From Bombyx mori (taxonomy: Eukaryota > Arthropoda > Insecta > Lepidoptera > Bombycidae): a stretch of DNA of 64,000 nucleotides. The stretch spans positions 11,859,501 through 11,923,500 of the forward strand of contig NC_085121.1 of the NCBI RefSeq assembly GCF_030269925.1, given 5' to 3'. Shown here piece by piece: positions 1 through 12,012 of this stretch. Below the pieces are notes generated by a model, which was not told the origin of the DNA, ran no database searches, and worked only from the letters and a program-made list of their open reading frames with translations. Each line of letters starts with the position of its first letter. Within the stretch, counting starts at the first letter, position 1. The position numbers were made by a program, and so were the translations under genes.

Positions 1-55
1 GGTAACCACTCACCATCAGGTGGGCCGTATGCTCGTCTGCCTACAAAAAAAGTTG
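1..55 (+). mobile_element. 3' tail of a CR1/Jockey-like LINE (cut by window edge)
   Basis: The first bases match the end of the LINE tail seen more fully at 29725-29965, including the shared words CCATCAGGTGGGCCGTATGC and CTCGTCTGCCTAC followed by an A run. Only the 3' end is inside the window. It lies upstream of the first visible Gap1 exon, presumably in an intron. The rest of this stretch up to 1094 is AT-rich and holds nothing I recognise. Confidence 0.6.
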
Positions 56-1094
56 ATTGATCTTTTACCAGGACCTTTGACAGAGTAGTACACAAAAAGG
101 TGGTACTTACGCTTGTACATCATATTTTCATATACTTTTTTGCGAATACGTATCATAAATAACTGATACACTTCTATAGTAATTTTACTGTTACTGTATA
201 AATTACTTTAATAGCACAAAAAATATGTTTATAAAATGCCTAACGGTCAACTTTAGCTAAACTACATAATATTTTAAAATATAGAAATCTTAAAAAAAAT
301 TAAAGTGAAACAATCGGTCTGTTCACAATACGTTATATTCTGGCGAAATTTAAACAAGCTTAATACATTAATGTGGTGACAACGGACGTAGGTTTCGTGA
401 GTAGCAATGGCATGCAGATTCTAGTCATTATTTGCAAGAAGTTAACAACGTCCGAATATCGTTTAATCGTCTCAATGTATTGCTAACGAAAATACCATAA
501 CAGAAATAAATGTATCCATATCCGGTAATAATTGCGAAAATATTGTATTGGACATATTATATTGAGTCATGTGCTGTTGTTATGCCTCTATGTGTCGTAA
601 CCACTTAACATTATTATATCCTGATTTGAGTTTGGCTGGTCTCTGACATAGGATTCTCAAGTCATGTTCGTTGAATTGCACAGATTTGAGTACCTAAAAT
701 GTTGTTTGGTGAATATTTTAATGAAGGAACGAAGATAATTCTTGTTATGTATTAAGGTAATAATTCAGTAAAATAACTAGGCCAAATTGATCATTAGTTT
801 TTTTGGTTTATTTTTGTACCTATCTGCCAATGATTATTTATAGTATTCTATGAGCACACATGGAATGGTATAGGAGTTGTATTTCTGCGGGGAAGTAATA
901 ATGGCTTCCATTTTTAAGGACATTTTAATATCCGTTATTATAAAACCAATTGAGACTTTGAAACCACGTGCGGTCGGTCCTCAAATTATTGCAGCGTAAT
1001 CAACGTTGTTTAGGTTAAGTGCACCCATAGGCCTTGGCTAGAAGTTTTAGAAGGCCTTATCAATACTAACCTGTATTTGGTCATTTCTTTTTAG

Positions 1095-4000
1095 CCCATT
1101 TTTCGGAGAAGAGTTCCAGTTTGAAGTTCCCAGACGATTTCGGTACTTATCAATATACGTGTTCGATCGTGACAAACATCTCAAACAGGACAAAGTGCTC
1201 GGAAAAGTTGCAATCAAACGAGAAGACCTGCACCGATATAACAACACAGACCACTGGTTCGCGCTGCGACCGGTCGACGCAGACTCAGAGGTGCAGGGGA
1301 AAGCTTACATCGAACTCACCCTCGAGGATTCGAGAAAGCGGTTACGGATGGAGCCGAAGCCCCCCGACCCGGACCCGGCCGCCGACAACTGCTCGACGAA
1401 GAGCAAACAGAACAATCTCGTGAGATTATCGGAGTATTGTAAGGAGAGCATGAGATTAGGATCTTGCTCGAGCTCGACGAGCAAGAAGCTGCTGAGCGTG
1501 GCGACAGAGCCCGCCATGTCTCTGTCGCGGTCGGAGAGCCTGAAGGATCGAGCACAGCTGACGTCACGCTCGAAGCCGCCCCTGCACGCGATGCCAGAGA
1601 CCGACACCTCGCCCACTCCCACCGCCGCCGACTACTGGTCCGACCCGGAGCGGCACTGCGCGGCCAGGGTCGGCTACGACACCATACGCCTGCGAGTGCT
1701 CGAATGCTCCGAGCTCACCACCAAGAATGGACAGTGCGACCCCTTCGCTCTCGTCACGTTACTCTACTCGAACGGACGGAGAGTCGAGAAACGCACCAAA
1801 CCCAAAAAGAAGACTGTCAACCCTCAATTTGATGAAATATTTTGTTTTGATCTCGTAATGGAAGCGGACCCAAAAGACAAAGACGGCTCCCAAACGGTAA
1901 TTATACAAAAAAAATAACATTCATTTTCAATAAAGTATTCTGTCCTTTCTATTCTATTAACCACACATGCGAATGTTATTATTTCCATACAACAAAGTTA
2001 ACGCTCATCATTCGCGCAGGCCGGCTTAGCGTGCGAAGCTAGAGTGTCGGTGTGGCACGATGCGACCACGCCCATATTTCTTGGCGAAGTGCGACTTCAG
2101 CTGCGGCAACCGACGCCCTCGCCCTTGCGAGCTTGGTGAGTTCTGCTGTCCATTACGATGTTCAATCAATCCTGAAACCCCATTTTAGTCGATTGTATGT
2201 CGATCGATCTAGTGGCTATCCTATTACCTATTAGAAATTCTAAAAACAGTTTTTTTTATTGCTTAGATGGGTGTACGATCTCACAGCCCACATGGTGTTA
2301 AGTGGTTACTGGAGCTCATAGACATCTACAACGTAAATGCGTCACCCACCTCGAGACATAAGTTCTAAGGTCTCAGTATAGTTATTAACGGCTACCCCGC
2401 CTTTCAAACCGAAACGCATTACTGCTTCACGGCAGAAATAGGCAGGGCGGTGGTACCTACCCGTGCGTGGACTCAAGAGGTCCTACCACCAGTAATTACG
2501 CAAATTATAATTTTGCGAGTTTGATTTTTATTACACGGTATTATTCCTTCACCGTGGAAGTCAATCGTGAACATTTGTTGAGTACGTATTTCATTAGAAA
2601 AATCGATACCTGCCTGCGGGATTCGAACACCGGTGCATCGCTCAACACGAATGCACCGGACGTCTTATCCGTTAGGCCACGGCGACTTCGATTCACCTAC
2701 CCGTGTGGACTGAAGAGGTCCTACCACCAGTTTCGAAATCAATATTCAAATTACGCTGTCGGTGCAGGTTCTTCCTGACGTCGCGCGCGGGCGGCGCCCT
2801 GTCCCGCGGCGCCACCCCGCCCGGCACGCGGCTGTCGGCGGCGGGCAGCGCCACGCTGGGCTCGCTGAGGCTGCTGCTGCAGTACACCGTCGACCACGTC
2901 TTCCCCAAGAACCACTACCGCAGCCTCGAGGAACTCTTCCTCCGAAGTGTGCATCAGAAGGTATGTTTTGATAATCGATCCCATCTCCCAGAACGATTCC
3001 GGCCAGAGACCTGAGATGTGAAATCCGGTGGCCAATTTTGCACACTAGAGCGACACGTTAGTAAATCTGTTGTCAGACTTCGATGTGTCCTGTACACAGA
3101 GGGTCTAGTATTTGGTGCAAATAAATGATTAGCTCATGCCCAGTGTTCACACTTACTATTATTCTGAATTGTTGTCTACTGAAATACGATATAAAATTAT
3201 TTAATATGCTAGTTTTCGGTGAAAAATATTTATATATGCTACCGTTATACATATGTATAATATTAGTGTATATATACATGGAAAAAAAATAATGTGCAAG
3301 TCAACAAAGATAGCATACTAATGGAAACATTAATGTAACATTCATTACTACAAGGATGTTTCCTGTTTGATTATGTACATCGTTCTAAATGTGACTTTAT
3401 AAATTACTAATTATTTTCGTTTTATTTATTATTTATTGCCTGCCTATGGATAGTCGTCCATGATGAAAGTAATTTACAGAATAAAATGATGCTACGGTGG
3501 TCTGAGAGAAACAGCTCTGATGGCGAACATTTGAGTTTTAATGAGCTAGAAATAATGGTCCCCACTGGAATAGGCAGGATAGTGGACCGAGAGGATTCAC
3601 AATGTAAATAGTCTTGAGATTAATCTCTAACGTAATTTGTGCTCATTGCGTGTTGCAGCCCACGACAGCGTCGGCGGTGTACATCCTGGGCGAGATTGTT
3701 GCGAGCAAGACGGACGCAGCCCAACCCCTAGTAAGACTGTTTATGCATCACGATCTCATCGTTCCCATCGTCAAAGAACTCGCCGATTCCGAAATATCGG
3801 CTCTTACGTAAGTCTCGGTCGAATCAGTTCTAAAGTTAGCATTTCATCTTCCGAGTGCAATAATCTTGGATGATTATTTTCAGTGATGCGACCACAATAT
3901 TCAGAGGCAACACACTGGTGTCTAAAATGATGGACGAGGCGATGCGGCTCAGCGGCGCGTCTTACTTACGTGCCGTGCTGCGGCCCACTCTCGCTGCTGT

Positions 4001-7000
4001 GCTCGCAGAGAAGCGACCCTGCGAGATAGACCCGGCCAGGGTCAAACCCTCTGCCGCTATTACCGCTAATTTGACCAACTTGAAAGACTACGTTGAACGG
4101 GTAATTGAGTTTCATATGATATTATCGAGGGCGGAAAGGATGTTTGGTTTAAGCGACATTTTTACAACTCTACAGAAGAAACATAATTTGTAAAAAATGT
4201 CATAACAAAAAACTTCTCCAATTATTTGAAATGAGTAAACTTAATTGAAGTTCAATTAAAATAATCGAGCTGTTGATACTAATAACAAATAAAACGCACC
4301 TTTAATTACAACGATAAATGTCGCTTATTAAGCGAAATATCACATAAACCAAATAGCCTTAGAATTATCTCTGTCTCTTAGAATTAACACATCTCTAATC
4401 TTAATTATAATAATATTACATACGGGCGCGCCTCGAGCGCTGACGTTGTTGTTAGGCGACAAATGAAGAGCGGATAAAGCGTCGACAAGAAAGGTGCCTT
4501 TGAAATAAAAGTACACATAGTATAGACAAGTTTACATAATTGTAAAGGTGAACGTTTTCATGACAGGTGTTCGGTGCGATAACGTCGTCGTACGCGATGT
4601 GCCCGGCCACGATGTGCAGACTGTTCGACGCGCTGCGGCAATGTGCGGCGCGACACTTCCCCAGGAACGCGGAAGTGCGGTATTCTGTCGTCTCGGGATT
4701 CATTTTCTTGAGATTCTTTGCGCCCGCCATACTCGGACCCAGGCTGTTTGACCTCACAACAGAACAAATTGTAAGTAGAATCAAATAAAGCAATTGTAAG
4801 AATACACGAGCTGGCAGTAACACTACTCCACACTGAAATTACTCATACAAATGAATAACAGATACAGAACAGAAGCCACCGTATATCTATTTTGAGACAT
4901 CGATTTGCACAACTTATACTGTAAAGTTTCATTCAGATGTAAAAATTGAAAAGAACAAATTGTAAGTAGAATCAAATAAAGCTATTGTGAGAGTACAAAC
5001 TTGCAGTAACAAGCTTGCAGCAACCCCACTCCATACTGAAATTTCTCATACAAATGATTGACAGAGACAGAACACTATAGAACAGAAGCCACCGTAAATC
5101 TCTTTTGTGACATTGATTTGCACAATTTATAATGTAAACTTTCATTCAAATGCAAAATTTTAAAACTAGTAGTAACAAAATCTAAATATTTGACAGGATC
5201 CGCAAACCAACAGAACCTTGACATTGATCTCTAAGACGATCCAGTCGCTGGGGAACTTGGTGAGCAGTAGGTCTGCGCAGCAGGTCTGTAAGGAGGAGTA
5301 CATGGCTGAACTGTACAGAAGCTTCTGCACGCCAAGACATGTGAGCATTTATTTACTTTGAACTTTGATTCGTCAAATCCTTTGTTTCACTATAGAAATT
5401 AGGCTTACGCTTACGCACATAAGGTTCCCAAATGTTAAGATGTTGTCGGGTAATTGTTCTCCTCCCTGAATTTAAAATTAAATTCTAAGTGAAATGTGAC
5501 CGCTATTTCGTAGTATCCTTCACAATATCTGAGTCGTCTATTATCAAAGGTGGCAATCTGTGCATTTGGACAAAAAAAAATTATTGATATGTCAATACAG
5601 ATTGATTTGAATATAATCGTCTCCTTCAAAGAATACGGTTCAAAACCTGCACTAAATAAAGGTTAATAGTTAACCTGTTATTTATCTAAGATGTCGTTCC
5701 GAAGAGTTTTGTGACTGCCAATGGAATACAAAGTCAATAATTCGTTTTTCTGATTTACCAATAATTGTCCAAAAGTCAGATTGCCGGCTTTGATAATAGT
5801 CGACTCATCTGCCTGTTTCTGCAACGATTGCAAGTGTTCGGGACATGATATTATGTAATTGCTTTCACCGTCTCAAAGTGGCAATTCCTAGCGCTTACCT
5901 ATTTCGGTAACCGCTTAACTGCGACCTCACCCGTCTCAAGTTGTCTAACTTATAGTATAACCGCTCGCCAATCAACAATAATATTATAGGACACTACCTA
6001 CAGTAATAATTTAAATTTCGGTTTACAGGTGCAAGCAATAAAGCAGTTTCTAGAAATAATATCAACGAGCACAGACACACAGAACAACAACGTACAAGAG
6101 ACGCCTGTATTACTTAAAGAAGGGTAAGATATTTTTATAATCATGTATTAAAATAATGTATGAATATATATTTGATATTGAAACTTTTTAAATCATTTAA
6201 TTTATTCATGCCGCCTACCTACCTGGATCAGATATGGGTATGTATGTTTTAAATATGTATAATGATTTCACTAGTCTTACATACTCACATACATTTGAGA
6301 TTACTGTAGCCTATAGATGTCATTATCAGGAATATGAAGTCGAAGCATTATTATTATTACCAAAATTTTCCCAGTTATCCTACAGAATGGATCTGTCCAT
6401 ATTGAAATTCATATGAAAATTTCAATATTTTTAATACATTATAAAAATATGACTGGCTGTTCGGAAATACTCTTTGTGTATGGTAAAGATGCTAAAATGT
6501 TTACATCACAACCAATGATGAACTTTAGATCGTTATGTTATGTCGCGATAACATTTATTATAAATGTATATTTGAGTCGTCTATTATCAAAGGTGGCAAT
6601 CTGTGCATTTGGACAAAAGTTTTTTATTGATATGTCAATACAGATTGATTTGAATATAATCGTCTCCTTCAAAGAATACGGTTCAAAACCTGCATTAAAT
6701 AAAGGTTAATAGTTAACCTGTTATTTATCTAAGATATCGTTCCGAAGAGTTTTGTGACTGCCAATGGAATACAAAGTCAATAATTCGTTTTTCTGATTTA
6801 TCAATCATTGTCCAAAAGTCAGATTGCCGGCTTTGATAATAGTCGACTCATTTGAAGAAGAAGCTATTTTATTTTTACTGGATAATAAAATTGGAGTCGA
6901 ACAGCCAAAAATGGAGAATATTGGCAATCTTTAGAGGAGGTCTTTGTCGAGAGACAAGCGATTTCGAAAACCAAAACACCGAACGCCAAACGTAATACTT

Positions 7001-10000
7001 GATTATAAGTTAGATTTAAATTTAAGTTATTATGATCTAGAACGTATTGTTAAGTGAAACAGCAATAGTAACGACTTATTTATTTTATTTATAAAAAGGA
7101 TGTATATGTAACCAGGACGATGATCAAACGTTCTGAAGGAGTGCGGGGCGGCGGCTCGCCCCGACGTCGCTGGACTCGCGCTCCGCACGCGCACGCCAAG
7201 CGGAGGCACTTCCGACTCACGAGGTACTTACTCTCTTCACAACAGAATCTTACTGTATATCTTTAAATTAATACGTAAATACTTTGTACCCCTTTTTACG
7301 AAAATGGCACGGACGGAGATGTATGAAATTTCCTACACTTATAGAGAAGGAACACAGAAGAAATGCTAATGTTTTTTTGTTATTATGCATTAATAATACA
7401 TTAAATCAATAAAAAAAAACATTACACATACACTACTATGTATTTGACGCATACATATTATAACTCTTTGTTTATTGTCAAACTTTTCTTGTTGCTTAAA
7501 GTTTGTGGTCAAATTGAGAATAGGTTAATATTATTTGTCTATAGTGTAGTATTGGCAAAATCTGTGATTACAGAAGTATATTAGTCTTTGATAATAAAAC
7601 TGTAATCATGTTCAAACTTATAATTTCAATAAATTATAATCGAATTTCGACTACTGCGGGTCCACTACCGAATTGTAATTACATACAGGGTGTGGTACAA
7701 ACCATTGCAGCCAACTTATGGTTCTGTTAACGAGTAAGCAATAATAGCAATGTCACTATTTTGGAAAGTCTCCAAAGCGGGTGTGTATGTTACAGCGGCG
7801 AGCTGGTGTGGTCCCGGTGCGGGGCGCGCGGCGGCGCCCAGCGACTGTCGCTGTCGGGCGTGCTCGCCGTGGCGCCCGTGGACTGTCCGCCGGCCGGCGC
7901 GCCGCTCGGGACCAACAACATATTTCAGATAGGTAAAGTAGCTCTAGTCTTCAGTATTACTTAGCACGTTGACTGCCGTGTAGGTCACCGGTGCCCTACG
8001 CGGCGCACTGAAGTAACTATGTCGATTTCTCTCTTTGTTCTTCTTACTAAGGCGCCGGAATATCTAGTAGAGTCTGGGAAAGACGAATCCGAAGGAATTG
8101 ACAAGGAATCTATTTCTAACAGACATAAAATACTAAAACATACATTATCAAACAGAAGAAGGCGAAGTTAGGCAATCCAGGCGCTTAGTAACAGAAATCG
8201 ACATAATTTCTTCAGTGCGCCGCGTAGGGCACCGGTGACCTGCATGGCAGTGAATGTGTTAAAGAGTTGTATAATCCACACAACGCCCTCTCTGGGTTGG
8301 TGTCATCGGTTTAGTGCTTCGTGCTTGTTATTTGAATTTACTTGTCACCCTTACCACCCTATATCTAGAGGGCGAGGGGCTACATTTAAAAAAGCGTGTT
8401 ATTCCATATTTTATTTGGCAACCAAATATGACCTTTATGTATTTTTTTTATTGCTTAGATGGGTGGACGAGCTCACAGCCCATCTGGTATTAAGTGGTTA
8501 CTGGAGCCCATAGACATCTACGACGTAAATGCGCCACCGACCTTGAGATATAAGTTCTAAGGTCTCAGTATAGTTACAACGGCTGCTCCACCCTTCAAAT
8601 CGAAACGCATTACTGCTTCACGACAGAAATAGGCAGGGTGGTGGTGCCTACCCGCGCGAACTCACAAGAGGTCCTACCACCAGTAATTACGCAAATTAAA
8701 ATTTGCGGGTTTAATTTTTAATACACGATGTTATTCCTTCACCGTGGAAGTCAATCGAGAACATTTGTTGAATACGTATTTCATTAGAAAAATTGGTACC
8801 CACCCATTATTGAGTAGCATTGTCTGTTCTCACAGTGCACCACGAGCGCGTGATGTTTGTCCAGGCGAGTAACTGCGTGGAGCGAGCCGAGTGGGTGCGC
8901 ATGTTGCTGGCGCTGTGCCGCCGCTCGCCCGCCGCGCCGCTGCACACCGGCTACTACGCAGACACGCACTGGACCTGGTACTTGAACTGTGTACTTGAGA
9001 ACTACCCTGGTGGACGTCACTGTATTCTGATGCGGACTGTTGTTATTACATAAGCGTTTATAGTACATTGTGCACCAAGGGAGAAAAGTTGGACATTGTA
9101 AAAAACGTAGCACCCGTGGAGTACCGAATAACCCCCAGTTGAATAACCGGCATAAAAAAAAACAATTTAACTGTTTTAATTTTTTAAATAAACCTACTAC
9201 TAATTGAATAAGAACTGTCTGATGAACTCATCTTTGTTTAATACTTACTTCACTATTAAATTTTATTGCCTTTTGTTTATTTCACTTTTACACTAAACAC
9301 AATATTACAAATTACCCGAGCACAACAATGGCGGAGAATTTTAGGTGCGTGAGAGCAGACGTAGACACTAACGCGCATGCGCATGCGCAGTTGTCAGTAC
9401 CCAGGGAGAAAAAGTTAGACTTTCTTCCCTGTACAGCGGGACGAAAACCGAACTTTCGGCCTAGGTAGGAGAAAAGTAACCTTCCGCAATATGTGGGCCG
9501 CGGCATTCAGTTAGCGCTGTCTCCGGTATATGGGCTCTAGTGACTACCAGTTGAGATTAGGCAGCATCTTATCTGTGTGTCATGTGTTAATACGAGTGTT
9601 TCCAGAACTTAATAATTTCGAAGTACATTATTCTTTTTAACGGTCTCAAGAAAGGTTACTTTGTACACCCTGTAAAATAATTTACGCAATTGTAGTATTC
9701 CTCTGGGCCTTATTTCACTCCATACCTACATGACGCTGGCTGGCTGTGCGGTGTCGTCCTAGAATAGTACCACCCCATCTCCTCTCTTGGATGTCGTAGC
9801 GTCCTCTGAGTATTATAATGTACTGCAGCGATCGCCAGTCGGTTTTTTTTTTCATTCCATTTGATGGCAGGCTGTATGGTGAGGTTGCACGAACGATCAC
9901 CATCATCCTGCCTATTTTTGCCGGGAGCCCTCATGCGTTATGTTTAGAAGGGCGGCACAACCCCTATACAATTCAGTTGAAATTTTAGGTAGATATTACA

Positions 10001-12012
10001 AGATGAATGCCGCTATAACGAATGTCTATGAGTTTGGGTGATCATTTTACACCAGGTGTGCCGTGAGCCCGTTAACCAATATAAACAACTAAGAACCTAC
10101 TTACATGGATACGGCTCATTGATCGTTTCAACAATAGTTGAAGCGTGTTACGATTTTATTAGTGATTTATATATGGTGAATTTGTTGTTTAGTTGCGGTC
10201 GCACGGAAGCAGTAGCGGAAGGTTGCGGTGGGACAGAGAACGGCATGGAGGCGGGGGACGGCACCGCGGCTGGCGTCGCTCTGGCGCTGCGGCTCGACCC
10301 GGCGCGGGACCTGCAGCGGCTGCACGCGCTGCTCGTCTCGCACGCCGCCGCACTCGACGACAGGCTACACCGACCTCAACGTGAGTACCACGTTCAGTAT
10401 GCTTAGTGCGAGTTTCTTAACGTTCTCGATAGCGTAAAAGTTAAGCCAGTTTTATATGCAGTTGGAACAGCGCCCCTAGCGGCAAACGTACGCAAGCGAC
10501 CCCACTCCATACAAATATGAACTAACTTTTACGCTATCGAGAACGTTAAAAAACTCGCACTAAGCACACTGTAATCAAAATCTTATCGTTATTTACTTGT
10601 GTTTGTTTTATTTAATTATTGTTTCGTTTCCAGTAACTACGAGTATAGAAGAACGTGAGGCAGAAGCGGCTACCCTACGAGAGTTGCAAGAGGCTATGTT
10701 TAACCTAGAGCACCAGCATCGAATATACCGACGGTCGCTAGCTCGAGAAACTAAATACGGAAGCAAGTAAGGAATTTTTCTATACGTTAATATTCATTAA
10801 ACTAAAAGTATTTCTTAAAAAAGTATTTCAAACAATTGTTGCAGACAAGCGCCAATAGGTGACGACAACTATTTACACTTAGCCGGAGCAGGAGGGGTGG
10901 ACTGCGGCGGGTTGCCGTGGCGAAATTGGCGCAGCGACGCTGCGGTCGATCTCGACGGTAAGCCGCTGCGGCGCAACGACATGACTTCGAGCACAGAGTC
11001 GCTGCGCCGGCACGCCGACGAGCGCTCGTCCGGTAAGTCGACGCGCTCCGCCGGCAGCGGGTACCTCGCCATGTCCTGCTTGCGGCACGAGCCGGCCGAC
11101 GACAGCGACGCGTCGGAGCGACCCGCTCGGCCGCCCAAACCGGCACGACTATCGCCTCCCCGCGCCTTCATCGACCCTCCTGCCGACTATGTGCCGGTTG
11201 AACCTCCGCCGCGATGTCGAGAGTACGAGCTGATGTCAGACTTCGTGAGTCGGGCCCGCGCTCTTGATGATGAGCCTCCTCCCGCGGTGCCGCCCCGCAC
11301 CCGTCCCCGCCCCGTCGAGCCGCCGCGTCCCTCTAGCGCTGCCGACGCCGTCTCCACAGATGACAGTTTGATCGATGAACTACAACGCGGATCATACTGT
11401 GTGCTCAGAGTGTGCGAAGACGAATCTCCAGTACCGGAGAACTTTGGGGAGGAGGCTTCGGAGGCCGTCGACCAATCTAATGAACCGTTCCAACGTTCGA
11501 GCGTACAGCGGAAATCAAACCCGACCCGATCTCGGATCAGTCCGACTCGACCCCTCAAAACATCCAGTTCGACTTCTAACGTGCCGGAAGCAGCTCGCAC
11601 CGCTTCCTCATCGCGGCTTTTCGCTGAACGTCTAACTCCCTTTTTTTTTAAACGGAAACAAAAACCTCTTGAAGAGGCGACGGGCAACTCCCGACGTGAA
11701 GAAAAAGACAACATGTTCGGGCGCTTGACTCCGCGTTTCGGTCAAGCGAGGCTGACGGGGCGCGGACGGTCGCTGGAGCTGACTGCGGAGGAGGCTCGTC
11801 CGCGGCGCATCGAGCGCTCCGCCACCACAGTCAACATCCCCCCGCGCCCCATGAACTCATCGATCGTCGCCAACTTGAAGTTCCTGAGTCTGCACAGGTA
11901 CGGGCCGCAGGAGGCGAACCGAAAGTCCCCAGGCGAGGCGGAAGGTGCGTCGTGGCGGCCGCAGCATTCCGCCTCGCTGTTGGCCACAGCCTCTACCGAC
12001 ATCCGCCTTTAA
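1095..12012 (+). CDS. Gap1: Gap1/RASA3-type Ras GTPase-activating protein, 3' 14 exons (5' end missing)
   Basis: Accelerates GTP hydrolysis by Ras at the plasma membrane. Exons: 1095-1896, 2020-2135, 2768-2960, 3659-3807, 3884-4100, 4567-4770, 5197-5340, 6029-6123, 7116-7223, 7796-7932, 8836-8977, 10193-10380, 10634-10766, 10845-12012. All phases join, giving 1264 visible residues. Order: end of a first C2 domain (1-75), a Ser-rich linker of about 110 residues, a second C2 (about 190-305), RasGAP (about 306-608), PH (about 635-745), a Btk zinc motif and a tail of about 480 residues. The arginine finger is R427 in TTIFRGNTL. The RasGAP signature is FLRFFAPAI (R541). The Btk motif H758, C769, C770, C780 is created only by splicing 8977 to 10193, which supports that junction. 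The C2-C2-RasGAP-PH-Btk order fits Drosophila Gap1 and vertebrate RASA2/RASA3. The long linker and Pro/Arg/Ser-rich tail are larger than in vertebrate RASA3. The N terminus lies upstream of the window. Confidence 0.93.
2248..2692 (-). mobile_element. Bm1 SINE, full length
   Basis: Read on the minus strand it has a tRNA-like head with an A box (GTGGCCTAACGGATAAGACG) and a B box (GGTGTTCGAATCC), then the Bm1 body, ending in an A run at 2248-2258. It lies in Gap1 intron 2. A 40-bp second Bm1 fragment follows at 2696-2735, so two insertions abut just upstream of exon 3. Confidence 0.9.
5531..5806. mobile_element. 276-bp inverted-repeat element, copy A
   Basis: Ends in about 30-bp inverted repeats starting GAGTCGTCTATTATCAAAG and closing CTTTGATAATAGTCGACTC. 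The flanks are ATCT at 5527-5530 and ATCT at 5807-5810, a 4-bp target duplication. It lies in Gap1 intron 7. No transposase is encoded, so it is non-autonomous. The superfamily is not assigned. Confidence 0.85.
6574..6849. mobile_element. 276-bp inverted-repeat element, copy B
   Basis: Same length, orientation and ends as copy A, with only a few differences. The flanks are ATTT at 6570-6573 and ATTT at 6850-6853. It lies in Gap1 intron 8, so the two copies bracket the 95-bp exon 6029-6123. Confidence 0.85.
7255..7672 (+). mobile_element. Non-autonomous Helitron, decayed copy
   Basis: Shares the body of the Helitron family seen intact at 60788-61202: a 5' block around CCCCTTTTTACGAAAATGGC, an internal CATTACACATACACTACTATG, and the 3' hairpin AATCGAATTTCGACTACTGC. 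The 5' TC and 3' CTAG termini are mutated. It lies in Gap1 intron 9. Confidence 0.65.
7961..8262. mobile_element. piggyBac-like non-autonomous element
   Basis: The right end abuts TTAA (8259-8262) and the left end abuts TTAG (7961-7964), a decayed TTAA duplication. Long inverted repeats begin CACGTTGACTGCCGTG and include GGTCACCGGTGCCCTACGCG. The TTAA target and these ends fit piggyBac-type elements. It lies in Gap1 intron 10 and encodes no transposase. Confidence 0.75.
8440..8803 (-). mobile_element. Bm1 SINE, tRNA-like head truncated
   Basis: The Bm1 body is in minus orientation with its A run at 8440-8450. It stops before the B box, so it is 5'-truncated. The head side ends about 30 bp before Gap1 exon 11 (8836). 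Confidence 0.85.
10395..10571. mobile_element. 177-bp MITE with about 48-bp inverted repeats, copy A
   Basis: The ends are nearly perfect inverted repeats sharing the words GCTTAGTGCGAG, TTAACGTTCTCGATAGCG and TAAAAGTTA. It fills most of the 253-bp Gap1 intron 12 and begins 14 bases after the splice donor. A second copy of the family, itself invaded, is at 23177-24102. Confidence 0.85.
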
